Assembly: GCA_934446455.1 (NCBI GenBank)
Contig: CAKSEE010000037.1
Span: 1 to 28,375, forward strand
Length of the DNA: 28,375 bases
Origin: an uncultured Oscillospiraceae bacterium
GTDB lineage: Bacteria; Bacillota; Clostridia; Oscillospirales; Ruminococcaceae
Direction of reading: 5' to 3'
The notes under the pieces are model-generated. The model ran no database searches. It worked only from the letters and a program-made list of their open reading frames with translations, and was not told where the DNA came from. Positions within the stretch are counted from its first letter, which is position 1, and every line of letters begins with the position of its first letter. This document shows positions 22,219 to 28,375 of this stretch, in pieces. The position numbers and the translations under genes are program-made.

Positions 22219-23992
22219 GTTTTCTTGTGAAGTACACCGTGTAGCGCTCGTCTGTTATGTCGTAGAGCGGCACGAGGTCGAAGTTCTCGGGCTGGTTCAC
22301 CGTGCGGTAAACGCTCTGCTGCCACGGGAACGTGCTGTAGGTATGCTCGGTGACGTTCACGAGAGAGCTTTCGGGCGCGCCCTCGGCGTAAATGCCCCTG
22401 TCGCTTTCGCAAAGCCCCGCAAGCACCACTGGACCCTCCGCAAACGCGGTGAGATGCGGCATATCGGGCAGCGTGGACGCGGTAAGCGCTGCGGGGAAGT
22501 ACACGTTTATCGCGTCGCCGCCCCATGTGCGGGTAATGGCTATAAAGCCGTTTTCCGCAGGCGCGGAATACTCCTCGCCGTTTACGGATATAACGGGCGC
22601 GCCGCTCGCCCATGAGGGCACTCGCAGCATGAGCGTAAAGCTCTCGGGGCTTTTTGCGCGCACGCTGAGCTTTATGTACCAGCGGTTCATTCTGCTGTCA
22701 TCGTGCTCGTCGAACATTGCGCCGTCGTTGTAGTATTTCATGTCAACGTTCTGCGTTACGGTCACGTTGTCGCTGCGCCTGTATTCGCAGTTTATGTACT
22801 GAGAAACGTAAAGGCGCCCGTCGTCCTCGTACCAGCAAAGTGCGGGGTATATCGTGTGCGCCTGCACGCACGTGCCGTGGCAGCACCAGAAGTCGTGCGT
22901 CCTGCTGCCCCACGTCTTTACGCCGCCCGCCTTCATCGGCAGAAAGTACGCGGGCATTCCCGTGTACTTGTTCTGCTGTGCGAGGAAGCCGTTGTAGAGG
23001 TTCTTTTCAATGTAGTCGAGGTATGCGCTTTCTCCCGTAAAGCGGAAAAGGTAGTCCGCAAGGCGCACCATGTTGTACACAGTGCAGAATTCCTGCGTGC
23101 GCTCGCCTATAAACGCGCCAAGCTTGCGCGGGGGTATCCAGAACTCGCCCGAGTTCTGCCCGCCCGTGCAGAACGCCTCCCTGTCGGTAACTGCGCACTT
23201 CCAGAATAGCTTTACAAGCTCGAGCCAGCGCTTCTCGCCCGTTATCTCGTACATCCCGGCAGCGTCGTGCGCCCACGGAATGCTCGCATTCGCGTGGCAG
23301 TTGGAGAGCGGGTCGCCGCCGTTTTCAAGCTTTGTGAAGATGGACGGGTGCGAGTATCTTTCCGCAAGGGTAAGGTAGCGCTCGTCGTGCGTAAGCTTGT
23401 AAAGCCCCGCCCAGACCTCGAGCATTCCGCCTTCCTCGCCGCTGTAAACGGCGTGGGGGTTTTTCTGCGCCATGTCGGCGGTCCAGTCCGTGTACCAGTC
23501 CGCGGCGTTTGAGAGGATTTCAAGCGCCTTTTCGCTCTTGGCGTAAAGCGCGCTGTGCCAGAGTCCCAGCAGGGTTTTGTGCAGGGTATACTGCGGCGAC
23601 CATACGTACTCATTCTTTTCAAGCTTCTCAAAGTATTTTTCGGGTATCGAGCCTATCCACCTGCCGCCGTTGAGCTTCCGGCAGCGCTCCAGCCCGTCGA
23701 TAACGCACTCGAGCTTCGCCCTGAGCTCGCGGTCGTTGTTCTGCGCGACAAGCGCCGCCGCAGCGGAAAGCCAGTGCCCGAGAAAATGCCCGCGCAGCTG
23801 GCAGGTCGGCGACTCCCACCCGAGGTGCATTTCGGTCACGTCCCTGTCGGTGCGAACGCCCGCTTCAAGGCAGAAATTCTGGAGAAGGTTCTCCGTTGTA
23901 AGCTCCATGAGATATGCGCGGTCAACGTCTGCGCGCTCCTTGAAAAGTCCGGGGAGAAGATGTGCGTTTGCAATATTTATACTGTTTGGCAT
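22211..23992 (-). CDS. GH127 beta-L-arabinofuranosidase
   Basis: This 593-aa enzyme of glycoside hydrolase family 127 (formerly DUF1680, HypBA1 type) releases L-arabinofuranose from plant glycans. Blocks such as GHFLGHWLSAAAAL, YTLHKTLLGLWHSA, YNMVRLADYLFRFTGE and FWCCHGT are typical. The zinc-binding set is in place: Glu301 and Cys303 (QEFC), Cys370 (nucleophile) and Cys371 (WCCHGT); Glu283 is the likely acid/base. There is no signal peptide, so it is cytoplasmic. The start is ATG 23992, with GGAGG eight bases upstream. It converges with the AraC gene; the two stops overlap by eight bases. A TATAAT (24029-24024) and a palindrome at 24045-24060 lie upstream. Other GH127 activities cannot be excluded. 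Confidence 0.92.
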   Translation of the reverse strand: MPNSINIANAHLLPGLFKERADVDRAYLMELTTENLLQNFCLEAGVRTDRDVTEMHLGWESPTCQLRGHFLGHWLSAAAALVAQNNDRELRAKLECVIDGLERCRKLNGGRWIGSIPEKYFEKLEKNEYVWSPQYTLHKTLLGLWHSALYAKSEKALEILSNAADWYTDWTADMAQKNPHAVYSGEEGGMLEVWAGLYKLTHDERYLTLAERYSHPSIFTKLENGGDPLSNCHANASIPWAHDAAGMYEITGEKRWLELVKLFWKCAVTDREAFCTGGQNSGEFWIPPRKLGAFIGERTQEFCTVYNMVRLADYLFRFTGESAYLDYIEKNLYNGFLAQQNKYTGMPAYFLPMKAGGVKTWGSRTHDFWCCHGTCVQAHTIYPALCWYEDDGRLYVSQYINCEYRRSDNVTVTQNVDMKYYNDGAMFDEHDDSRMNRWYIKLSVRAKSPESFTLMLRVPSWASGAPVISVNGEEYSAPAENGFIAITRTWGGDAINVYFPAALTASTLPDMPHLTAFAEGPVVLAGLCESDRGIYAEGAPESSLVNVTEHTYSTFPWQQSVYRTVNQPENFDLVPLYDITDERYTVYFTRKLS

Positions 23993-24023
23993 GGGGTTTA
24001 CCTCCGTTTGTTTTCTTGAATTT

Positions 24024-24060
24024 ATTATACGGCACAGCGCCTGCTTTGTCGGTAGACAAA
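24024..24060 (-). promoter_or_regulatory. GH127 promoter region with candidate operator
   Basis: The minus strand has TATAAT (24029-24024) with CCGACA 17 bp upstream (24052-24047). The weak -35 lies inside the inverted repeat TTTGTC-GGTA-GACAAA (24045-24060), a likely regulator site. Confidence 0.55.
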
Positions 24061-24106
24061 CGGGGAAAAGGGTGGAAAATTCCCGGACGATTATAAAAGG
24101 CGCTGC

Positions 24107-24128
24107 CTGCGGGCGCGTGAACCCGCAG
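24107..24128. repeat. 7-bp inverted repeat
   Basis: CTGCGGG (24107-24113) pairs perfectly with CCCGCAG (24122-24128) around an 8-nt loop in the non-coding stretch upstream of the GH127 gene. No T run follows, so it is not an obvious terminator. Confidence 0.4.
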
Positions 24129-24149
24129 AAACGGCGGCGGGATTCGTTT

Positions 24150-24356
24150 ATTATCGCATTCTCCGCAAGAAATCCCGATGGCGATATATACATAATTCTC
24201 ATGAACAGGGACGGAAGCCTTGTTACCGACCCTGCAAAGGTCGGTGAAGTTAATAAAACGGGAATGGTCACGGTTGAAACTGACGGAGCATGGTATATCG
24301 TTGAGCTTTCAGACCCCGAAACCCTCTTAAATCCGTTTGAACTCGCAGCACAGTAA
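24150..24356 (+). pseudogene. Probable C-terminal remnant of an unidentified gene
   Basis: About 68 codons in one plus-strand frame read like the end of a real protein (for example ARNPDGDIYIILMNRDGSL and KTGMVTVETDGAWYIVEL) and stop at 24356. An ATG at 24201 exists but has no RBS. Composition is ordinary and the upstream part is missing, so this is best read as the tail of a deleted gene; a 51-aa small protein is the alternative. The family is not recognised. Confidence 0.35.
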
Positions 24357-24490
24357 ATAACAGCTACATAAAGCAAAATCGTGGACAGAAATGCTCACGT
24401 TTTTTGTGTATGAGGATATTTTACATCAGGCGAGGTAGTGAGGGCGGCTTGTATGATGAACTGAAAGCCGCTCTGAACAAAGAAAACACC

Positions 24491-24519
24491 TTGTATTTCA
24501 ATAGAAAAAGAGTTATAAT
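24491..24519 (+). promoter_or_regulatory. Promoter of the second sigma/anti-sigma operon
   Basis: TTGTAT (24491-24496), a 17-bp spacer and TATAAT (24514-24519) form a good sigma-A promoter 28 bp before the sigma gene. Confidence 0.75.
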
Positions 24520-24546
24520 TTATACAATTGAAACGGAGGGATCGCA

Positions 24547-25092
24547 ATGATCGAGGCGGCGCTTGCTGCGCTTGAGAATGACAAACAAAGGAACGAGCTT
24601 GCCACATTCTACGAACAATATAAGAACCGCTTTTTCAGCATAGCATACTCAAAGCTGCATAGTTCCGAAGAAGCCGAGGACGCCTTACAGGAAGCTTTCC
24701 TGCGGGTAGTGCGTAATCCGGACAAATTTATTGAAATGTCAGACAAGGAACGTGTGCGTTTTGTTGACGGCATTGTAAGACACGTTTCAGTTGATAAATT
24801 TAATAGAAACCATAAAATCAATGCCGTTTCGATTGATGATATTGGCGATAATATAATGAGCGATACGATTTCTCCAGAAGAAAAATACGTTACAGACGCT
24901 TCCGCAGACGAACTTGTACGGTTTGTGCTTACTCTGCCCGAAAGCCAGCGGCAAGCGCTTTTTATGTATATTCACGAAAGGCTGAGCTACTCCGAAATAT
25001 CCAAAATCCTTGGTATTTCAGAGGATCTGGCGCGAAAAAGAGTTTCAAACGCAAGAAAAGCAATCAGGGCTTTTGCGGAAAGGAATAAATAA
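24547..25092 (+). CDS. ECF-type RNA polymerase sigma factor
   Basis: This 181-aa sigma factor has region 2 at about residues 18-90 (YEQYKNRFFSIAYSKLHSSEEAEDALQEAFLRVV, then RFVDGIVRHVSVDKFNR) and region 4 at about 125-175 (LPESQRQALFMYIHERLSYSEISKILGISEDLARKRV). GGAGG lies eight bases before the start. The stop overlaps the next start by one base (TAATG), coupling it to a membrane protein that is its likely anti-sigma partner. It is not close in sequence to the sigma factor at 2523 and is encoded in more AT-rich DNA. Regulon unknown; such pairs in Clostridia often respond to envelope stress. Confidence 0.93.
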   Translation: MIEAALAALENDKQRNELATFYEQYKNRFFSIAYSKLHSSEEAEDALQEAFLRVVRNPDKFIEMSDKERVRFVDGIVRHVSVDKFNRNHKINAVSIDDIGDNIMSDTISPEEKYVTDASADELVRFVLTLPESQRQALFMYIHERLSYSEISKILGISEDLARKRVSNARKAIRAFAERNK

Positions 25093-25793
25093 TGAACGTA
25101 ACATTGGACGAAATTTTAGCCGCAGCGCACGACGCCGAGTTTTCGCAGTATGATAATGCCCCCGAACACGTTTTTTCCCGCAAACACAATCGTGCAATGA
25201 AGCGTATCTTCAAACTGTTTGAGAAAAACACGCGCAGGCTCGGCTTGCGTGAGGCTTCCGAGCCGCGTTATCGCGTTAGATTAACGAAAAAAACGGCGTT
25301 GGTAATATTGACTGTTATTTTTCTGGCGGTTCTTGCGGGGTGCGCTGTCACATATTTCGTATCGCAGGATTTTCACGGCAAGGTGTACAGCGACAACACG
25401 GAGCTGTTTGTAATCAACGCAGAAAACTGTCCCGCGACTATTGAGAAAAGATATTACCTGCCAAATCTACCCGAGAACTTTGAGCCGTTAAGTACAGATT
25501 CAACTCCGTTTTGTGAATATATTAGTTATCAAAACAAAGCGACACGACAAACGATATCGTTCTGGCAAAGGGCTAAGAGTGAATTAGATTCTTATCATTA
25601 CAACACCGAGAATATCGATTTTGAAGAAATCGAAATAAACGGGCATCATTGCCTTTTTCTGGATTTTAGCTCCGATGAGTATTATTCCACCAGTTGTATT
25701 TGGGATAACGGTGACTATATCATAGCAATCTCGGGCGATATCTCTAAAAACGAAATGATTGAATTGGCGAAAAGTACCAAAGTTTTAGAATAA
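25092..25793 (+). CDS. Membrane-anchored putative anti-sigma factor (DUF4367-like)
   Basis: This 233-aa protein has a charged cytoplasmic N-terminus (1-65), one membrane segment at about 69-90 and an extracytoplasmic domain of about 140 residues. The outer domain (YYLPNLPENFEPL, then EEIEINGHHCLFLDFSSDEYYSTSCIWDNGDYIIAISG) has the layout of DUF4367 domains that accompany ECF sigma factors in Firmicutes. It should hold the sigma factor at the membrane until a signal is sensed outside. It starts within the sigma stop codon (TAATG), with AAAGGAA as RBS. It is much shorter than the 966-aa counterpart of the first pair. Confidence 0.82.
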   Translation: MNVTLDEILAAAHDAEFSQYDNAPEHVFSRKHNRAMKRIFKLFEKNTRRLGLREASEPRYRVRLTKKTALVILTVIFLAVLAGCAVTYFVSQDFHGKVYSDNTELFVINAENCPATIEKRYYLPNLPENFEPLSTDSTPFCEYISYQNKATRQTISFWQRAKSELDSYHYNTENIDFEEIEINGHHCLFLDFSSDEYYSTSCIWDNGDYIIAISGDISKNEMIELAKSTKVLE

Positions 25794-25917
25794 TAAAATT
25801 TTTTGTTCACAAAACGCTGTAAAATTCGATTTGCATTATAGAGGGAAACCTCAAAAAATTTTCATGCCGACCCAAGGGTGTGAAATGTTTAGCAAATTTT
25901 ATACTATGAGGTGTTTT

Positions 25918-26814
25918 ATGAAAAAAATTATTGCAACCGCTCTAACTGTTATTCTTTTGTTTTTAGTTGCTGCTTGTGCAAACGGTTCCGATGAAAGTTA
26001 TGTGCAGACAGACCCTAACACGGCAGAAAGTAACATTAACACTGTGGCAGGAGAAACAGCCCAAGCCGCCCCGTCTGGTGCTGAGGAGCCTGCGCTGTCG
26101 CTTCTGAATTATCGTGAAAGCGATGACGGAGCCTATTGCATAGACCGGAACGCATGGAAGCTATCGGACGATTATGAGCTGTTTCGGAAATACTTTTTCG
26201 GCACATGGGAGGGCAGCTTCCGCTTTCCCGAATATGCCGAACAGAAGCGTCTGATTATTGACGACACCGAGAAATCGTTTGTCATGACCGAAACGGGTAT
26301 TCGGGTGTTTGACGGATTTTACGAAACGGAAGTCCGGACGTTAGCTTTTATGGTCGGAAGCGACAGCGGCAGCGCGATAATCTGGATAAGCCCGGACGAG
26401 CCCGATACGCTTTACATGGTATGGGGCGGTATGACCTCGCCGCTGTGGTCGCGAAATGAAAGCGGAGAATATTCGGCTGTGCCTGTTGTGTATACCCTGA
26501 GAAAAACCAATGAACCTCTCAACGAGCCAGAGGGAAATTTTTTGAGTATATTCAGACTTCGCGAAATGGCGCGAGAATACGGGATTGATACTGAGCTGCT
26601 TGTCAACATGGAGTATGAGAGCGATGGGACGATACTTTATCACGATGATTGGTATCATCTTTACCCTATGTACCTTGTTTCCGAAGCAGAGGATAAAATC
26701 GTAATCAGAACATCAGTCGGAAATGTTGGCGATATCAATCTAAAACCAGTTGATGTAATATGCACATTTGAAAAGGCAGATGGCGAATGGAACAGGAGCG
26801 TTGAGTTATTTTGA
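25918..26814 (+). CDS. Lipoprotein of unknown function
   Basis: This 298-aa protein has a signal peptide with lipobox VAAC (Cys20), a Thr/Ala/Glu tether to about residue 60, and a single domain with many aromatic and acidic residues (KYFFGTWEGSFRFPEYAEQ, TLYMVWGGMTSPLWS) that I do not recognise. The start is ATG 25918, with GAGGTG just upstream; longer in-frame starts would bury the signal peptide. It follows the sigma/anti-sigma pair by 124 bp, so it could be in that regulon or share its message. The WEGSF opening resembles lipocalin-like extracellular domains, but this is only an impression. Confidence 0.8.
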   Translation: MKKIIATALTVILLFLVAACANGSDESYVQTDPNTAESNINTVAGETAQAAPSGAEEPALSLLNYRESDDGAYCIDRNAWKLSDDYELFRKYFFGTWEGSFRFPEYAEQKRLIIDDTEKSFVMTETGIRVFDGFYETEVRTLAFMVGSDSGSAIIWISPDEPDTLYMVWGGMTSPLWSRNESGEYSAVPVVYTLRKTNEPLNEPEGNFLSIFRLREMAREYGIDTELLVNMEYESDGTILYHDDWYHLYPMYLVSEAEDKIVIRTSVGNVGDINLKPVDVICTFEKADGEWNRSVELF

Positions 26815-26875
26815 CACCTTTTTTCAAATCGGCTTGTTAGTTTTCCGATAGTAGGCGTTTGGTCATCAATGAAAA

Positions 26876-26905
26876 CAGTCCTCAGCAGACAACCGCTGAG
26901 GACTG
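26876..26905. terminator. Strong hairpin after the lipoprotein gene
   Basis: A perfect 11-bp stem (26876-26886 with 26895-26905, 8-nt loop) lies 60 bp after the stop. The T run is better on the minus strand (TTTT) than on the plus strand (CTT), so it may work in either direction. Confidence 0.6.
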
Positions 26906-26947
26906 CTTGAATATGCAGCGCATCGGCACAACAACTGAGCAGGCGCT

Positions 26948-27061
26948 AATGATAAAATCATAGCGCTGTTCAATTACAAGGGCGGTGAAAAGTTCGTTAG
27001 TCATAATGAACCCGGCGATAACGGAAAAAGCCGAGCGCTCAAAATAAGTGTTCGGCTTTAA
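26948..27061 (+). pseudogene. Possible scrap of a ParA/MinD-like ATPase gene
   Basis: One frame reads DKIIALFNYKGG, which resembles the first strand and the start of the deviant Walker A motif of ParA-family proteins (KGGVGKT), but it continues as EKFVSHN and stops at 27061, with no start codon or RBS. The likeness is short and could be chance. Confidence 0.2.
27027..27059 (+). terminator. Hairpin with T-rich end
   Basis: A 12-bp stem with two G-U pairs (27027-27038 with 27048-27059) and a 9-nt loop ends in TTTAATT. A5 on the left makes it usable on the minus strand too. No intact gene precedes it. Confidence 0.5.
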
Positions 27062-27279
27062 TTAAGTCCGGTGACCCGTACGGGAATTGAAAATCCCCCA
27101 TAGCTATTTGCATCTTTTCGGAAAATCGGAGAAACCGCATTACAAAGCCGTTTACAGCATATCTCGAAAAGCGTGATTTCAGTAACTTTTAGAGATTTTT
27201 CGTAACAATAAAGAACAAACAAAGAACAAGTTTACGGCGTGTCTCCGCTGTTGATTTAATAATATCAAGCAAAAACCTA
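27062..27279. other. Non-coding accessory gap
   Basis: This stretch is AT-rich and has no reading frame with an RBS. The only clear element is the 10-bp palindrome CCCGTACGGG at 27075-27084. It joins the hairpin at 27027-27059 to the promoter of the Fic system. Confidence 0.4.
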
Positions 27280-27308
27280 TTGATTTTTTCAGTCAATCGG
27301 TGTATAAT
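27280..27308 (+). promoter_or_regulatory. Promoter of the FicA-Fic operon
   Basis: TTGATT (27280-27285), a 17-bp spacer and TATAAT (27303-27308) form a good sigma-A promoter. An ATTGA/TCAAT inverted repeat (about 27279-27297) overlaps the -35 and may be an operator. The first gene starts about 200 bp downstream, beyond an inverted-repeat element. Confidence 0.75.
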
Positions 27309-27314
27309 AAGGTC

Positions 27315-27465
27315 ACCTCTAAAAACCTTGTTTGAGTGAAAATGTGTATAGCACACCGCCTGCTTCTTTAAACCTCCTCGTAAGGCATACAGCCTTACTT
27401 CGTCGGCTTTCATCGCATTCGGCGCACTCTACCCATTTTCCCTTTTCAAACCGGTTTTTAGAGGT
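27315..27465. mobile_element. 151-bp inverted-repeat element (MITE-like)
   Basis: Perfect 13-bp inverted ends (27315-27327 and 27453-27465, ACCTCTAAAAACC) extend as imperfect repeats for about 35 bp. Weaker complementarity continues inward to a central 7-bp hairpin (27380-27386 with 27392-27398), so the whole element can fold back on itself. It encodes no transposase. It sits between the promoter and the antitoxin gene. No clear target-site duplication is seen. It could be a MITE or a REP-like element. Confidence 0.65.
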
Positions 27466-27505
27466 TCCCATAAAAGAAACAACAAACCGCAAAAGGGTGA
27501 TTACT

Positions 27506-27667
27506 ATGACCGCTATGACGATAGAACGTGCTGTTGATAACGCTATTGCGTCCACCAAAATGGAGGGCTTCGCAATAACCGAAAAGCACAAGGAGCTTAT
27601 TATGAAGCTTATGAAAAAGGAAATTACCTTAGAAGAAGCGCTGAAAGAGTTTAACAAAAAGGGCTGA
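27506..27667 (+). CDS. Fic-system antitoxin, VbhA/FicA type
   Basis: This 53-aa small helical protein matches the class I Fic antitoxins: residues 13-22 (AIASTKMEGF) contain the inhibitory helix motif (S/T)xxxE(G/N) as Ser16...Glu20-Gly21, whose Glu blocks ATP binding in the partner Fic active site, followed by KHKELIMKLMKKEITLEEALKEF. The start is ATG 27506, with AGGGTGA upstream; a longer upstream frame runs through the inverted-repeat element and has no RBS. It ends two bases before the fic start codon, the usual antitoxin-first order. Since fic is frameshifted, the antitoxin may be an orphan here. Confidence 0.88.
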   Translation: MTAMTIERAVDNAIASTKMEGFAITEKHKELIMKLMKKEITLEEALKEFNKKG

Positions 27668-27669
27668 AT

Positions 27670-28262
27670 ATGGCATATAAACTTGATGTCACAAACGCTG
27701 ATCGCTATGAGGGAACTACTACTCTAATCAACAAACTTGGTATTACCGACGAAAACGAACTGAACAGCAGCGAAGCGCTTATTACTGCATACAAAGCGCA
27801 AGCCTGATAAATGAGCCGCTGGCTGCCGATTTTGGCTTTGAGAATTACAAGGGACTGCATAGGGTTCTGTTCGAGGACTTATACGATTGGGCAGGACAGC
27901 TGAGAACGATTGCTTTGTCCAAAACCGCAGCCGTTTTCACTGCTCCCGAAAGGATTGAGGAACTTGGCGGATTGATTTTCGCAAGGCTGAAAAAGCTGGA
28001 TTATATCACCAAACTGCCCCGTAATGAGTTTGTAGCCGAAATCTCCGATTTGTACCACTCGCTGAATATGCTCCACCCTTTCAGAGAGGGAAACGGCAGA
28101 ACGGAGAGAGTTTTCTTCGTTCTGCTTATCAGAAACGCAGAATATGACATTGATTACTCTACGCTCAATTCTAACCTGCTGATGATAGGGAGTATTCAAG
28201 CCGCAGGAGGGGTTACGGATACGCTTGTGAAGTTTTTTGAGGAGAATATAATAAGCCGCTGA
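27670..28262 (+). pseudogene. Fic-domain toxin (AMP transferase), broken by a frameshift
   Basis: The first 45 codons (MAYKLDVTNADRY, GTTTLINKLG) match the N-terminus of Fic proteins but stop at 27807. From 27804 another frame continues the family sequence without loss (LINEPLAADFGFENYKGLH, LFEDLYDWAGQLRTI) through the complete active-site motif HPFREGNGRTER (28074-28109) to the stop at 28262. One base is missing near 27804. Intact, the protein would be about 197 aa and would transfer AMP to a target such as a DNA gyrase subunit, held in check by the preceding antitoxin. The frameshift could be real loss of the toxin or a sequencing error. A terminator overlaps the stop codon. Confidence 0.88.
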
Positions 28263-28290
28263 CTTGCGAGGTCGGCGGCTTATTTTGTTT
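28251..28290 (+). terminator. Terminator of the FicA-Fic operon
   Basis: A 13-bp stem with one G-U pair (28251-28263 with 28271-28283, 7-nt loop) ends in TATTTTGTTT. It begins inside the last codons of fic. The remaining 85 bp of the window are AT-rich with no recognisable feature. Confidence 0.9.
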
Positions 28291-28375
28291 AGGGCAATAC
28301 CGCACAAAGCCCACAAATCAGGAACTAAGCACGATTAGTAAACAAACCGGTTGCATAGTAAAATAAAAAATGGTA

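Noticed and set aside
22219..22615. C-terminal extension of the AraC frame
   Set aside because: It is antisense to conserved GH127 sequence and arises from a one-base shift; the true AraC end is visible in the neighbouring frame.
24410..24550. 46-codon frame ending in ATGA at the sigma start
   Set aside because: It has no RBS and contains the promoter of the sigma gene inside it; probably chance, although the overlap is tidy.
27319..27657. Minus-strand frames across the inverted-repeat element and the antitoxin
   Set aside because: They overlap the element and the antitoxin gene in antisense; the apparent peptide is the reading of a repeat, with no domain.

Overview
The window looks like a chromosomal segment of an anaerobic gut Clostridia bacterium, most likely Oscillospiraceae/Ruminococcaceae. 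This is an inference from the strong AGGAGG-type ribosome binding sites, many lipoproteins with LxxC lipoboxes, ECF sigma/anti-sigma pairs of Firmicutes type, the plant-polysaccharide glycosidases and the high-GC, AGC/GCG-rich codon use. Two parts look AT-richer by eye (about 13.1-15.1 kb and 24.2-28.4 kb), and these hold most of the broken genes and the inserted-looking element.

Layout. 1-1.8 kb: terminator of an upstream gene and a minus-strand AGCS sodium:amino-acid symporter whose 3' end is duplicated. 1.86-2.4 kb: an EIIA-Glc-like protein with no active-site histidines. 2.5-5.9 kb: ECF sigma factor overlapping a 966-aa membrane-anchored putative anti-sigma/sensor. 5.96-7.57 kb: secreted transglutaminase-like protein with two chitobiase-C-type repeats. 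7.67-10.85 kb: minus-strand agmatine-to-putrescine operon (agmatine deiminase, HAD phosphatase, NUDIX hydrolase, N-carbamoylputrescine amidase). 11.17-14.25 kb: three lipoproteins in a row, two of them paralogues with beta-propeller-like sequence. 14.29-14.5 kb: gene remnant. 14.79-14.87 kb: tRNA-Gln(CUG). 15.15-17.49 kb: small DUF4190-like membrane protein, an Lgt-family membrane protein with altered catalytic residues, and an overlapping CE2/SGNH esterase lipoprotein. 17.65-18.41 kb: zinc-ribbon/DnaJ-finger membrane protein. 18.75-24 kb: carbohydrate locus with GH31 alpha-xylosidase (cre box in the leader), AraC regulator (frameshifted at its last codons) and convergent GH127 beta-L-arabinofuranosidase. 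24.2-24.4 kb: gene remnant. 24.5-25.8 kb: second ECF sigma/anti-sigma pair, followed by a lipoprotein. 26.8-28.3 kb: accessory stretch with hairpins, a possible ParA-like scrap, a 151-bp inverted-repeat element and a FicA/Fic toxin-antitoxin pair in which fic is frameshifted.

Working together: GH31 and GH127 with AraC form a small xylo/arabino-oligosaccharide module, and the CE2 esterase could remove acetyl groups from the same polymers. The agmatine operon makes putrescine. The two sigma/anti-sigma pairs are probably envelope-sensing units. The points most worth checking are the histidine-less EIIA, the Lgt homologue with all three canonical residues replaced and translationally coupled to an esterase lipoprotein, the duplicated symporter end around a dispersed repeat, and the 151-bp palindromic element between promoter and antitoxin of the Fic system. 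No wholly new multi-gene system is evident.
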